Assembly: GCF_000717715.1 (NCBI RefSeq)
Contig: NZ_JOAI01000037.1
Span: 1-64,000 of the forward strand
Reading direction: 5' to 3'
Length of the DNA stretch: 64,000 nt
Source: Streptomyces sp. NRRL B-24484
GTDB lineage: Bacteria; Actinomycetota; Actinomycetes; Streptomycetales; Streptomycetaceae
The position numbers and the translations under genes are program-made. Below, piece after piece: positions 16,327 through 23,358 of this stretch (position 1 is the first letter of the stretch; each line of letters opens with the position of its first letter). A model generated the notes under the pieces. It was not told the origin of the DNA and ran no database searches. It saw nothing but the letters and a program-made list of their open reading frames with translations.

Positions 16327-16944
16327 GTGGCCCCGCACTCGCAGAACCCTCCGTCGCGCGGCGGCAGGCCGCCGCGCAAGCAGGCCCCGGGCGCCGCGAA
16401 GCAGCCCGCGAAGCCCCGTAGACCCGCCGGGGCCACACCGTCCGGCCGGTCCGGAAAGGCCTCCGGGTCCGCCCGGGGGGCGAAGGGTTCGGGCCGGCCG
16501 GCCGCGGCCAGGGGTGCCGGGGCGGCCGGGAGCGCGCCGCCTCGGCGGCGGTCGGCGTACAGCTCGCGGCAGGAGGAGGAGATGGAGTTCCTCGGCCTGC
16601 TCATCCGGGCGAGTGCGTGGCCGGAGCAGCAGTACAAGCGGCTGTTCAAGCGGCTCCCGGTGCCGGGGCGGGTCGTCATGGTCCTCGCGACGGCGGGCGC
16701 CCTGTACTGGCTGTTCGAGTCCGGCGCGTGGATTCCGCTGCTGGTCCTGGGGGTGGTCGCCTTCGTGGTGACGGTGATCGTCCACGAGACGTACATGGAG
16801 CGGAAGTATCCGACCCCCCGCAGCCTCCTCACGCCCCGGGACGACTACGTGAAGAAGCCGCGCCCCAAGCGCTCCGACGAGGACGTCCGGTGGGACGAGA
16901 TGATGGCCCAGCGCCAGCGCGACGAGGAACCCCGGATCTTCTGA
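16327..16944 (+). CDS. Two-TM membrane protein with long basic N-terminal region
   Basis: A 205-aa protein from GTG 16327 (GGAAAGGTGATCG upstream). Residues 1-80 are low-complexity and rich in Pro, Ala, Lys, Arg and Gly; residues about 118-155 hold two closely spaced hydrophobic segments (VVMVLATAGALYWLF and WIPLLVLGVVAFVVTVIV). The C-terminus is charged (DDYVKKPRPKRSDEDVRWDEM). Both ends probably face the cytoplasm. No domain family is recognised. It ends 30 bases from the convergent TetR gene. Confidence 0.75.
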   Translation: MAPHSQNPPSRGGRPPRKQAPGAAKQPAKPRRPAGATPSGRSGKASGSARGAKGSGRPAAARGAGAAGSAPPRRRSAYSSRQEEEMEFLGLLIRASAWPEQQYKRLFKRLPVPGRVVMVLATAGALYWLFESGAWIPLLVLGVVAFVVTVIVHETYMERKYPTPRSLLTPRDDYVKKPRPKRSDEDVRWDEMMAQRQRDEEPRIF

Positions 16945-16974
16945 CGGGGCGTCGCCTGCCGCGCGGGTGCACCG

Positions 16975-17634
16975 TCACCGCCCGGCGGCCTCCTCGGGGG
17001 CGGGAGTGGTGAGGACGCCGTGGAGCATGAGGTCGAGGGTGGCGAGCAGTTCCTCGGTGAGCGCGCCGGAGGGGTCGGTGGGGCGTCCGCACCAGCGGTA
17101 GAGGGTGCCGAGGTAGAGGTCGCGCAGGGCGTTGCCGACCTGTTCGGCGACGGTGCCTTCGCGGAGTTCGCCCCGTTCGAGGCCGGTGGCGGCGATCTGG
17201 GCGAACAGGTCGGCGAGGTAGGGCTCCTCGACGAGCGGGTGGCCGGCGCGGACCCAGGCCATGAGCATGGCACCGGTCTCCTTCCGGTGCTCCTCGCTCA
17301 TCCGGCCGAGCGTGGTCATGCAGCGGCGCAGCCGGCCGGCGGCGGTGTCCATGTCGGGGCCGTCGTCGACGAGGGCGGTGGTGAGCGCGGCGCGGCGTTT
17401 CTCGCCCCAGGTGCCGAGCAGGTCCTCCTTGCGCTGGAAGTAGTTGAAGAAGGTGCCGCGGGCGACGTCGGCGCGTTCGGCGATCTCGTCGATGGAGGTC
17501 TCGTCGTAGCCCTGCTCGGTGAAGAGGGCGAGGGCCGCGTCGTAGAGGCGCTCCCTCATCCTGATCCTGTTGCGCTCCCGGCGGCCGAGCGGGGCGGCGG
17601 TTTGCTCGGCCGGGGCGGTCTGCGTGGTGTTCAC
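16975..17634 (-). CDS. TetR-family transcriptional regulator
   Basis: A 219-aa regulator. The DNA-binding domain (residues about 25-75) includes RERLYDAALALFTEQGYDET, then IAERADVARGTFFNYFQRK, a textbook TetR helix-turn-helix; the rest is the ligand-binding helical domain. GTG 17634 has GGAGACACC upstream, and its first bases overlap the stop of a truncated TetR frame by four (GTGA), so it could be translationally coupled to that remnant. The exporter and biosynthetic remnants to the right are plausible former targets. Ligand unknown. Confidence 0.92.
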   Translation of the reverse strand: MNTTQTAPAEQTAAPLGRRERNRIRMRERLYDAALALFTEQGYDETSIDEIAERADVARGTFFNYFQRKEDLLGTWGEKRRAALTTALVDDGPDMDTAAGRLRRCMTTLGRMSEEHRKETGAMLMAWVRAGHPLVEEPYLADLFAQIAATGLERGELREGTVAEQVGNALRDLYLGTLYRWCGRPTDPSGALTEELLATLDLMLHGVLTTPAPEEAAGR

Positions 17635-17879
17635 CGGTGTCTCCGATCTGCTGGGTGGGACCAGTAGTTGAAGAAGGTGCCACGCGCAGTGCCCGCGCGT
17701 TCCGCGATCTCCGCGACGGACGTGTCCGCATACCCCTTGCGGCCGAATAGGGTCCCGGCCGAGGCGTACACGCGCTCCCTGGCGCGCTCCTTGTTTCGGG
17801 CCCGCCACGAGGTCACGCCCGTCGGGGCGTCCGAGGGCGGACGCACACAGGCCTCCAGGTGACATCGCCACTGCTGCAC
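17631..17879 (-). pseudogene. Truncated TetR regulator (DNA-binding domain only)
   Basis: A frame of up to 82 aa containing a TetR N-terminus: KERARERVYASAGTLFGRKG, then VAEIAERAGTARGTFFNYW, after which the homology stops abruptly and eight unrelated residues lead to a stop. The whole ligand-binding domain is missing. It sits head-to-tail with the complete TetR gene. The break falls at the FFNY motif, shared by both genes, so a deletion between two tandem TetR genes is a reasonable inference. A possible start is GTG 17816, without a good ribosome site. Confidence 0.75.
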
Positions 17880-18195
17880 TGGAGTGCATTGATGATCCTC
17901 AACTCAAACATGGGGCGAAGTCCATGTCAAGGTCCGGAACCGCCCCGGACCGGGCCGGACGAAGGTGCGCACACAGGTCCTCCATCGCCGCGAGCGCAAC
18001 ACATGGACTCAAATACATTTTTAGCCCCCTGGCCAGACAATGAACTTGAGTGTACATTTGGGCCATCGAGCCCGGACCGACCCGGTCGGGCCTGCCCCAG
18101 GGGGAGGCAACCCATGACGACCCGTCCCCGCGCCCGCCCCGGCGTGACGGCACCGCACCGCACCGCACCGCACCGTCCGAACCTGGAGCCGCTGC
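17880..18195. other. Intergenic, locally AT-rich stretch upstream of TetR genes
   Basis: No gene. Notably AT-rich patches (for example around 18010-18065, with ATACATTTTTAG and TGTACATTTG) contrast with the genome. ACTCAA-type hexamers recur near 17899 and 18010, and as the complement near 18050, which could be regulator sites. CACCG is repeated five times in tandem at 18151-18175. Confidence 0.5.
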
Positions 18196-18600
18196 GCCGG
18201 CACCGCACGCAAGGGCTTCGGCCTGGAGGCCAGAAAGCCGCACACCGACGGCGTGGTGGTCGGCCGGGGCACCGTGCACGGCCGGACGGTCTTCGTCCAC
18301 GCGCACGACTTCCGGATCTTCGGCGGCGCGCTGGGCGAGGCCCACGCCCAGAAGATCCACACGATCATGGACATGGCCCCGGCCGGCTACGGCGGCACCT
18401 CCCGGCGGAACACCAAGGCCTCGGGCGTGATCCCGCAGATCTCGGTGATGCTCGGCCCCTGCGCGGACGGCGCCGCCCACTCCCCCCGCGCTGACCGACT
18501 TCGTGTTCATGGTCCGCGGCATCTCCCAGATGTTCATCACCGGCCCGGACGTCGTCCAGGCGGTGCGAGCCGACCCGGCCGGCCCGCACGCCGGCCTTCC
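18196..18600 (+). pseudogene. Broken acyl-CoA (propionyl/acetyl-CoA) carboxylase beta-chain gene
   Basis: Fragments align in order with the carboxyltransferase beta chain: KGFGLEARKPHTDGVVVGRG, FGGALGEAHAQKIHTIMDMA, RRNTKASGVIPQISVMLGPC. After IMDMA about 25 expected residues are missing (the 'GAPVIGLNDSGGARIQEGV' region), and near 18485, within a run of six C, the frame shifts so that the protein continues as LTDFVFMVRGISQMFITGPD in another frame. Both ends of the gene are also absent. In live form it would have supplied malonyl- or methylmalonyl-CoA extender units. Confidence 0.8.
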
Positions 18601-18674
18601 TGAACCCGGACCACATCGGCGGCATCGAACACCCTGCTGCACACCCTCACGGGTGCGCCGCCGGCAACCTGCGG

Positions 18675-19298
18675 GTGCGCGTCGAGACCGAGCACCCGAT
18701 CGTCGAGCGGGCCGCCGAGGAGGCCCGCTTCGGCAGCCTCGACGCGGCGCTCGGCCGCGGCGAGTACCGCTTCTACGGCGCCGGCTTCACGTACCGCCAC
18801 CACGAGATCACCGACGTGGCGGTGGACAACCGCGAGCACAGCGCCTCCGCCCTCGTCCGCTTCACCCGCAGAGCCGGCGCGCCGGCCCCGGTCGAGGGCA
18901 TCGCCGCCGGCGACCGTCCCACCGTCAGCCTGATCGACTGCTTCGTCGTCAACCTCCGGCTGGCGCAGGTGCTGATGTACGAGCTCGACGGGCTCAGCCG
19001 CTCCGACAGCAACACGCTCTGGACGATGAAGACGGTGCTGACCGCCCCCGAGGAGGAGCCCGCGGTCGGACTCGTCGAGGGCCGGCCGTCCACCACCCGG
19101 GCCGCCCTGACGGGCCGTCGGCTGCTGCCGCTGCGCGGCGGCACCTGGCGCAACGCCGAACCGAGCGGCGGCCTGGCCGGCATCGGCGAGGGGCGCGGGG
19201 AACTGCGCGATTCGGATGCGGGCCGCCGTACAGATCACGGCTCGGCCCATGCAGTCCACATCACCACCCCTGGGCCGCGCAGTTCCCCGCGCCCCTGA
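18675..19298 (+). CDS. AvrD-like protein, probably with replaced C-terminus
   Basis: A 207-aa product from GTG 18675. Residues about 20-140 resemble AvrD: GRGEYRFYGAGFTYRHHEIT, then RPTVSLIDCFVVNLRLAQVL and LDGLSRSDSNTLWTMKTVL. In Pseudomonas syringae AvrD (about 311 aa) directs synthesis of syringolides, glycolipid elicitors whose ring system resembles actinomycete butanolide signals. Here the last 40 residues are read from a 106-bp inverted-repeat element, and the protein is about one third shorter than AvrD, so it may be inactive. It lies between a broken carboxylase gene and a DHA2 exporter. Confidence 0.65.
   Translation: MRVETEHPIVERAAEEARFGSLDAALGRGEYRFYGAGFTYRHHEITDVAVDNREHSASALVRFTRRAGAPAPVEGIAAGDRPTVSLIDCFVVNLRLAQVLMYELDGLSRSDSNTLWTMKTVLTAPEEEPAVGLVEGRPSTTRAALTGRRLLPLRGGTWRNAEPSGGLAGIGEGRGELRDSDAGRRTDHGSAHAVHITTPGPRSSPRP
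19190..19295. repeat. 106-bp element with perfect 20-bp terminal inverted repeats
   Basis: GGGGCGCGGGGAACTGCGCG at 19190-19209 is the exact reverse complement of 19276-19295, enclosing 66 bases. The arm resembles a short repeat I recall as common between Streptomyces genes. Here it overlaps the end of the AvrD-like reading frame and would also make a long hairpin before the exporter gene. Confidence 0.8.
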
Positions 19299-19347
19299 AA
19301 CCACCGCTCCACCGACAGACGCGAACTCCCCGAAGGGACTCACTGCC

Positions 19348-20820
19348 ATGTCTCTCACCCGGAACGGGGCCGCCGCCGGTCCGGCCGCCACCGCGGCCCC
19401 CGCGGCCGACCCGGCCCCCTACGCCAAGCGCTGGCTGATGCTGCCGGTGATCCTGGCGGCCATGTTCATGGCCCAGTTCGACCTGTACGTGGTCAACGTC
19501 GCGGCCCCGTCCCTGGCGCACGACCTCTCCGCCGGTCAGGCGGCCCTCGAACTCATCGTCGCCGGCTACGCGTTCACCTACGCCAGCGGCCTCATCACCG
19601 GCGGCCGGCTGGGCGACCTGTACGGCTCCCGGGCGGTCTTCCTGACCGGCACGGTCGCCTTCACCGTCGCCTCGGTGCTCTGCGGCATCGCCCAGTCGCC
19701 GGGCCAGCTGGTGGCCGCCCGGCTCGTCCAGGGCCTGACCGGTGCCGCGATGGTGCCGCAGGTGCTCGCCCTGATCACCTCGGTCTTCCCGCCCGCCGAG
19801 CGGGCCCGGGCGCTCTCCTGGTTCGGTGTCACCGTCGGCGTCGGTGCGGTCGCCGGTCAGGTGCTCGGCGGCGCGCTGCTGGAGGCGGACGTCGCCGGCC
19901 TCGGCTGGCGGGTCATCTTCCTGGTCAACCTGCCGATCGGCCTGGTCATGCTGGGCTTCGCGGCCCGGCTGCTGCCGCACCGCGAGCCCACCGCGAAGCC
20001 CTCGCTCGACCCGGTCGGCGCGATCGGCGTGCCGGTCGGTCTGGCGCTGGCGCTCGTCCCGCTCATCCTCGGCCGGATCCAGGGCTGGCCTGCGTGGACC
20101 TGGGTCAGTCTGGTCGCCTCGGTGCCCGCGATGGCCCTCACCCTGCTCTGGGAGCGCCGTCTGGCCCGCCGCGGCGGGCAGCCGCTGCTCGACCTGTCGC
20201 TCTTCTCCGACCGGGCGTTCAGCCGCGGTCTGGCCGTCAGCATCGCCACCTTCTCCGGCTTCTTCAGCTTCATGTTCACCCTGACCCTGGTGCTCCAGTC
20301 GGGGCTGGGTCTGAAGCCGCTCGCCGCCGGGTTCGTCTTCACCCCGCTCGGCCTGGCCTTCTCCGGCGCGTCGATCGCCTCCCAGCGGATCACCGCCAAG
20401 TACGGCAGCCGCATGATCACCACCGGCGGCTCGATCGCCGCGGTCGGCTTCGTCGCCCTGCTGATCGTGCTGGGTGTCTCGGGCGACCACACCGGCCCGG
20501 CCCGGCTGATCGGCCCGATGGTGCTGATCGGCCTCGGCAACGGCCTGGCCGTGCCCGCCCTGGTCGGCTCGGTGCTCGCCGGGGTCCGCCTGCAGCAGGC
20601 CGGCGCCGCGGCCGGTGTGCTCACCACCGCCCAGCAGTTCGCGAGCGCCGCCGGTGTCGCCGTGATCGGCTCGGTCTTCTTCGCCGGCCTCGGCACCCCG
20701 AAGGGCGTCGGCTCCTACGCCGCCGCCTTCCAGTGGGTCGGTGTGATCGACCTGGTGCTGGTGCTGATCGCAGCCGCCGTCAGCCTCTCCCTGCCCCGCC
20801 CCGCCCGCGCCGCCGAGTAG
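19348..20820 (+). CDS. MFS transporter, DHA2 (14-TM) family
   Basis: A 490-aa membrane protein with about 14 hydrophobic segments. Diagnostic pieces are MAQFDLYVVNVAAPSLAHDL in TM1, GRLGDLYGSRAVFLTG (the MFS loop 2-3 motif) and the long central loop near residue 200. DHA2 members are proton-driven exporters of drugs, dyes or self-made antibiotics. ATG 19348 follows GAAGGGA. Its neighbours are remnants of biosynthetic and TetR genes, so it may be the surviving self-resistance or export gene of a lost pathway, perhaps still under the TetR at 16975-17634. Confidence 0.93.
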   Translation: MSLTRNGAAAGPAATAAPAADPAPYAKRWLMLPVILAAMFMAQFDLYVVNVAAPSLAHDLSAGQAALELIVAGYAFTYASGLITGGRLGDLYGSRAVFLTGTVAFTVASVLCGIAQSPGQLVAARLVQGLTGAAMVPQVLALITSVFPPAERARALSWFGVTVGVGAVAGQVLGGALLEADVAGLGWRVIFLVNLPIGLVMLGFAARLLPHREPTAKPSLDPVGAIGVPVGLALALVPLILGRIQGWPAWTWVSLVASVPAMALTLLWERRLARRGGQPLLDLSLFSDRAFSRGLAVSIATFSGFFSFMFTLTLVLQSGLGLKPLAAGFVFTPLGLAFSGASIASQRITAKYGSRMITTGGSIAAVGFVALLIVLGVSGDHTGPARLIGPMVLIGLGNGLAVPALVGSVLAGVRLQQAGAAAGVLTTAQQFASAAGVAVIGSVFFAGLGTPKGVGSYAAAFQWVGVIDLVLVLIAAAVSLSLPRPARAAE

Positions 20821-20894
20821 CCACCGCCCCGCGGGTGCGGCCGTCCCGGGCGGCCGCACCCCACCGCCCGGACACCGTCCGGAAAGGACACCTC

Positions 20895-21056
20895 ATGGCC
20901 ACCGTCGCACAGGGCACCACCCCCGAGGCACGCAAGCAGAAGATCGCCCTGCTGTTCGGGAACGTCATCACCAAGGGCGAGCTGGACCTCGCCGACGAGC
21001 TGTTCCACGAGGACTTCCACTGGCCGCAGTTCGACCTGAGTACCGCATCGCGGTGA
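20895..21056 (+). pseudogene. Truncated SnoaL-like (NTF2-fold) protein
   Basis: Starts properly at ATG 20895 behind GGAAAGGA, and MATVAQGTTP ... ITKGELDLADELFHEDFHWP matches the first helix and strand of SnoaL/polyketide-cyclase-like NTF2-fold proteins (normally 130-150 aa). After FDLS the frame ends as TASR-stop at residue 53, exactly where the convergent coaD frame also loses homology. It is a 3'-truncated remnant. Confidence 0.75.
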
Positions 21057-21444
21057 CGAGGGTGGAGGAGACGTGACGCAGGGTCGGGTCCGCGCCCATG
21101 AAGAACGTCTCCACTCCGGCCAGTTCGCGGTTCATGCGGGCCATCGGCATCTCGAACTCCACATCGTGAACGTCGCGGACTCCGCGGACGACGACGTCGA
21201 CTCCGGCTCCGCGGCAGTAATCGACCAGCAGGCCACCGGTGTGAGAGTCGACCGTGACGTTGCCCAGGTCGGCCACTGCCGCGCGGAGCAGGTCCAGCCG
21301 TTCGGCGACGGGGAAGCGGCCGCTCTTGTTCGCATTGACCATCACGCACACGACGACCTCGTCGAACAGGAGCGAGGCTCTGCGGATGACGTCCCGGTGC
21401 CCTTGAGTGACCGGGTCGAAGGATCCTGGGAAGAGGGCTCGCAT
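20968..21444 (-). pseudogene. coaD: Pantetheine-phosphate adenylyltransferase, C-terminally truncated
   Basis: MRALFPGSFDPVTQGHRDVI holds the nucleotidyltransferase T/HxGH-like motif of CoaD, which makes dephospho-CoA from 4'-phosphopantetheine. The core extends through VVRGVRDVHDVEFEMPMARM and RHVSSTLVTAM. After residue ~137 the native last helix (GGDVSGLVP region) is replaced by unrelated residues encoded opposite the SnoaL-like fragment. ATG 21444 has only a weak ribosome site. This is probably a cluster-associated second copy rather than the housekeeping gene; activity after loss of the last helix is doubtful. Confidence 0.75.
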
Positions 21445-21519
21445 GATCGGAGACTAACAAGCGGCCGACCCCGGCAGCGAAGTGCCGGGACAGCGGACGA
21501 TCGATGTCCGACAATCAGC

Positions 21520-22215
21520 TCACCGAGCGCGCTCCGCGTACGCCCTGATCCATTCCGGGGAACGGCTCGGCCGGACGTCCCAGGGACGGGGCCACTCACG
21601 ATCCGCCAAGTAGTCGGCCTTCTCCGGGCGCGTCACCGCAACGTGGACGGCGAGGGCATCGTCGACGTGGTGGAAGGGTGCGACGTCCTCCCGGCCGAAG
21701 CTGGACACCACCAGTACGCCATCGCCCAGGTGCAGGCGCAGGCCCGGCATCGATCGCCACGGACAGGCGGTGACCTCCGTCAGCCCGGTGACGACGTCGG
21801 GCAGCAGCGCCGGAGGGATCTGCGAGATCGCCCGGTGGGACACCGGGCCGTGGGCGATCTCGAGAAGGCTCCGCTGGGCCAGCAGTTCGGCGAGCCCGGC
21901 GTCGACCGCCTTCCAGTCCGATTCGTCCGGGCCGAGGTCGAAGAACCGATCGGTGTCGTTCGCGTCGTACGCCCAGACCCATTCGCCCTCGTCCTCGCTC
22001 ATGAAGACCCTCTTCCCGGGATCGGATCGGGCGGGCCGGGGCACGTCCACCTGCCAGATGCCTCCCGCTTCCCACAGCACGGGCGAAGTCGTCGAGTAGG
22101 TGCGCCGGACCGGCTCCGGCAGCCAGGCGAGGCACTCGGGCACCGCCTCGTCCGGCCTCCTGCGGCCGAACCACTGCGCGGCAACCTCTGCGACCGCAAC
22201 CTCTCCGATGTGCAC
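21520..22215 (-). CDS. Hypothetical protein, 231 aa
   Basis: No family recognised. GTG 22215 is chosen because GGAGG precedes it by four bases (VHIGEVAVAEVAAQWFGRRR). The protein is acidic and Trp-rich (EGEWVWAYDANDTDRFFDLG; EWPRPWDVRPSR), soluble by composition, with no signal or membrane segment. Codon use is typical of the host. It lies between the decayed biosynthetic remnants and the Tn3 transposon and is read toward the remnants. Confidence 0.7.
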   Translation of the reverse strand: MHIGEVAVAEVAAQWFGRRRPDEAVPECLAWLPEPVRRTYSTTSPVLWEAGGIWQVDVPRPARSDPGKRVFMSEDEGEWVWAYDANDTDRFFDLGPDESDWKAVDAGLAELLAQRSLLEIAHGPVSHRAISQIPPALLPDVVTGLTEVTACPWRSMPGLRLHLGDGVLVVSSFGREDVAPFHHVDDALAVHVAVTRPEKADYLADREWPRPWDVRPSRSPEWIRAYAERAR

Positions 22216-22606
22216 GAATCCTCCGTCGCCTCGCCCGAAGCCCGCTGTGCCCTGATGCACTGCCGCCGGCACCTTCGGCCCTCATCAGGGGAACGGTATC
22301 CCGCGGGTCGCGATCGGCCGTGAGCCGTCGTCCGACCGCGTAGGAGCTTCCGGGCCGGCCTCCCGGACGGCGGAGCCGCGCAGGCGTCCGCAGGTGTGCG
22401 GGCCGCCCGGGGTAGTGGCCCGGCCCGTGCGAGTACGATCATCGCCACCTCGGGCACGGGTGAGGAAGCGGGCATGTTCGCGGCATTACGGAACCGTGGG
22501 GAACGGCGGGACCTGGAACCCGCCCACGGGCTGCACGACGAGAGCGGCCGGCTCGGGGAGCAGGAACGTTGGGCCGAAAGCCGCCGGCCGCAGCGCCGTC
22601 GAACTC
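22216..22606. other. Left flank of the Tn3 insertion; possible interrupted reading frame
   Basis: No complete gene is recognised. A plus-strand frame running through GTC GAA CTC at 22598-22606 stays open across the transposon if one copy of AACTC is removed, continuing in the right flank as AEPLGPTHHNAPEAATTPGS and beyond to 29611. Another frame starting at ATG 22474 (MFAALRNRGERRDLEP) is also open up to the insertion. Which, if either, was a gene cannot be decided from the sequence. Confidence 0.4.
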
Positions 22607-22641
22607 GGGGTGCCGTTAACGAACGTGTCACCAGCCCCAAA
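22607..22641 (+). repeat. Tn3 left terminal inverted repeat
   Basis: Begins GGGGTGCCGTTAACGAACGT and continues to CAGCCCCAAA. It matches 34 of 35 positions of the right end; the difference is A/C at position 17. Confidence 0.95.
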
Positions 22642-22669
22642 CGGCAAGAAGCTCCTTGTGACAGCAGTT

Positions 22670-23239
22670 CTACTGCTTCGACAGAGATTCGGTCTTGCCC
22701 AGGTGGCGGTAGATGGTGGGTCGGGTGACGCCGAACTCATCGGCGATCTGCTGGACGGTGTAGTCACCGGAGTCGTACATCGCCCGGGCGAGCTGGACCT
22801 GGCGGGGGCCTAGCTTGGGCTTCTGGCCGCCGGTCCGGCCTCGGGCGCGGGCGGCGGCCAGGCCGTCCATGGTGCGCTCGGACATTAGGGCGTGCTCGAA
22901 CTCGGCAATTGCGCCGAGGATCTGGAAGAACATACGGCCGACCGGGGTGGTGGTGTCGATGCCCTGATCGAGGACGACCAGGCCGACCTCGCGTTCCTGC
23001 AGCTCGTTGGAGAGCTCGATCAGGTTCTCTAGGGAGCGGCCCAGCCTGTCGAGCTTGGTGACGACGAGCTGGTCGCCCTCGCGCAGTATGAGGAGGGCCT
23101 TGTCGAGTTCGGGTCGACGCGCGAGCTTGCCGGAGGCCTTGTCGGTGAGGACCTTCTCGCAGCCGGCCGCGCGGAGTGCGTCCTGCTGGGCTTCGGGGTG
23201 TTGGTCGCGGGTGCTGACCCGGGCGACGCCGATTCTCAT
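22670..23239 (-). CDS. tnpR: Serine resolvase of the Tn3 element
   Basis: A 189-aa site-specific recombinase that resolves transposition cointegrates at res. MRIGVARVSTRDQHPEAQQD carries the catalytic Ser9; LVVTKLDRLGRSLENLI holds the conserved catalytic Arg residues; residues about 140-185 are the DNA-binding helix-turn-helix (YTVQQIADEFGVTRPTIYRH). Start ATG 23239 opens at the conserved RIGVARVST. The gene faces outward to the left end and is followed by the res-like region at its 5' side, the standard Tn3 arrangement. Confidence 0.95.
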   Translation of the reverse strand: MRIGVARVSTRDQHPEAQQDALRAAGCEKVLTDKASGKLARRPELDKALLILREGDQLVVTKLDRLGRSLENLIELSNELQEREVGLVVLDQGIDTTTPVGRMFFQILGAIAEFEHALMSERTMDGLAAARARGRTGGQKPKLGPRQVQLARAMYDSGDYTVQQIADEFGVTRPTIYRHLGKTESLSKQ

Positions 23240-23268
23240 GCCCGGACCGTATCGCAAACAAGGGGACG

Positions 23269-23358
23269 CGTTACATAGGTGCGTACACGGGAATCGTTAC
23301 ACGTCTGATCTGCGGGAACCCCATGTCGATCTTCGTGTAACGCGAACGATCGTTACCG
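23269..23358. promoter_or_regulatory. Putative res site upstream of tnpR
   Basis: Between tnpR and the cargo gene lie repeated, inverted CGTTACA-type motifs: CGTTACA 23269, CGTTACACG 23295-23303, its exact complement CGTGTAACG 23334-23342, and CGTTACC 23351. This spacing suits the multi-subsite recombination and operator region bound by resolvase. The end of the NB-ARC gene overlaps the last subsite. Confidence 0.65.

Noticed and set aside
18151..18175. Five CACCG pentamers in tandem
   Set aside because: A short GC microsatellite in a non-coding stretch; nothing ties it to a function.
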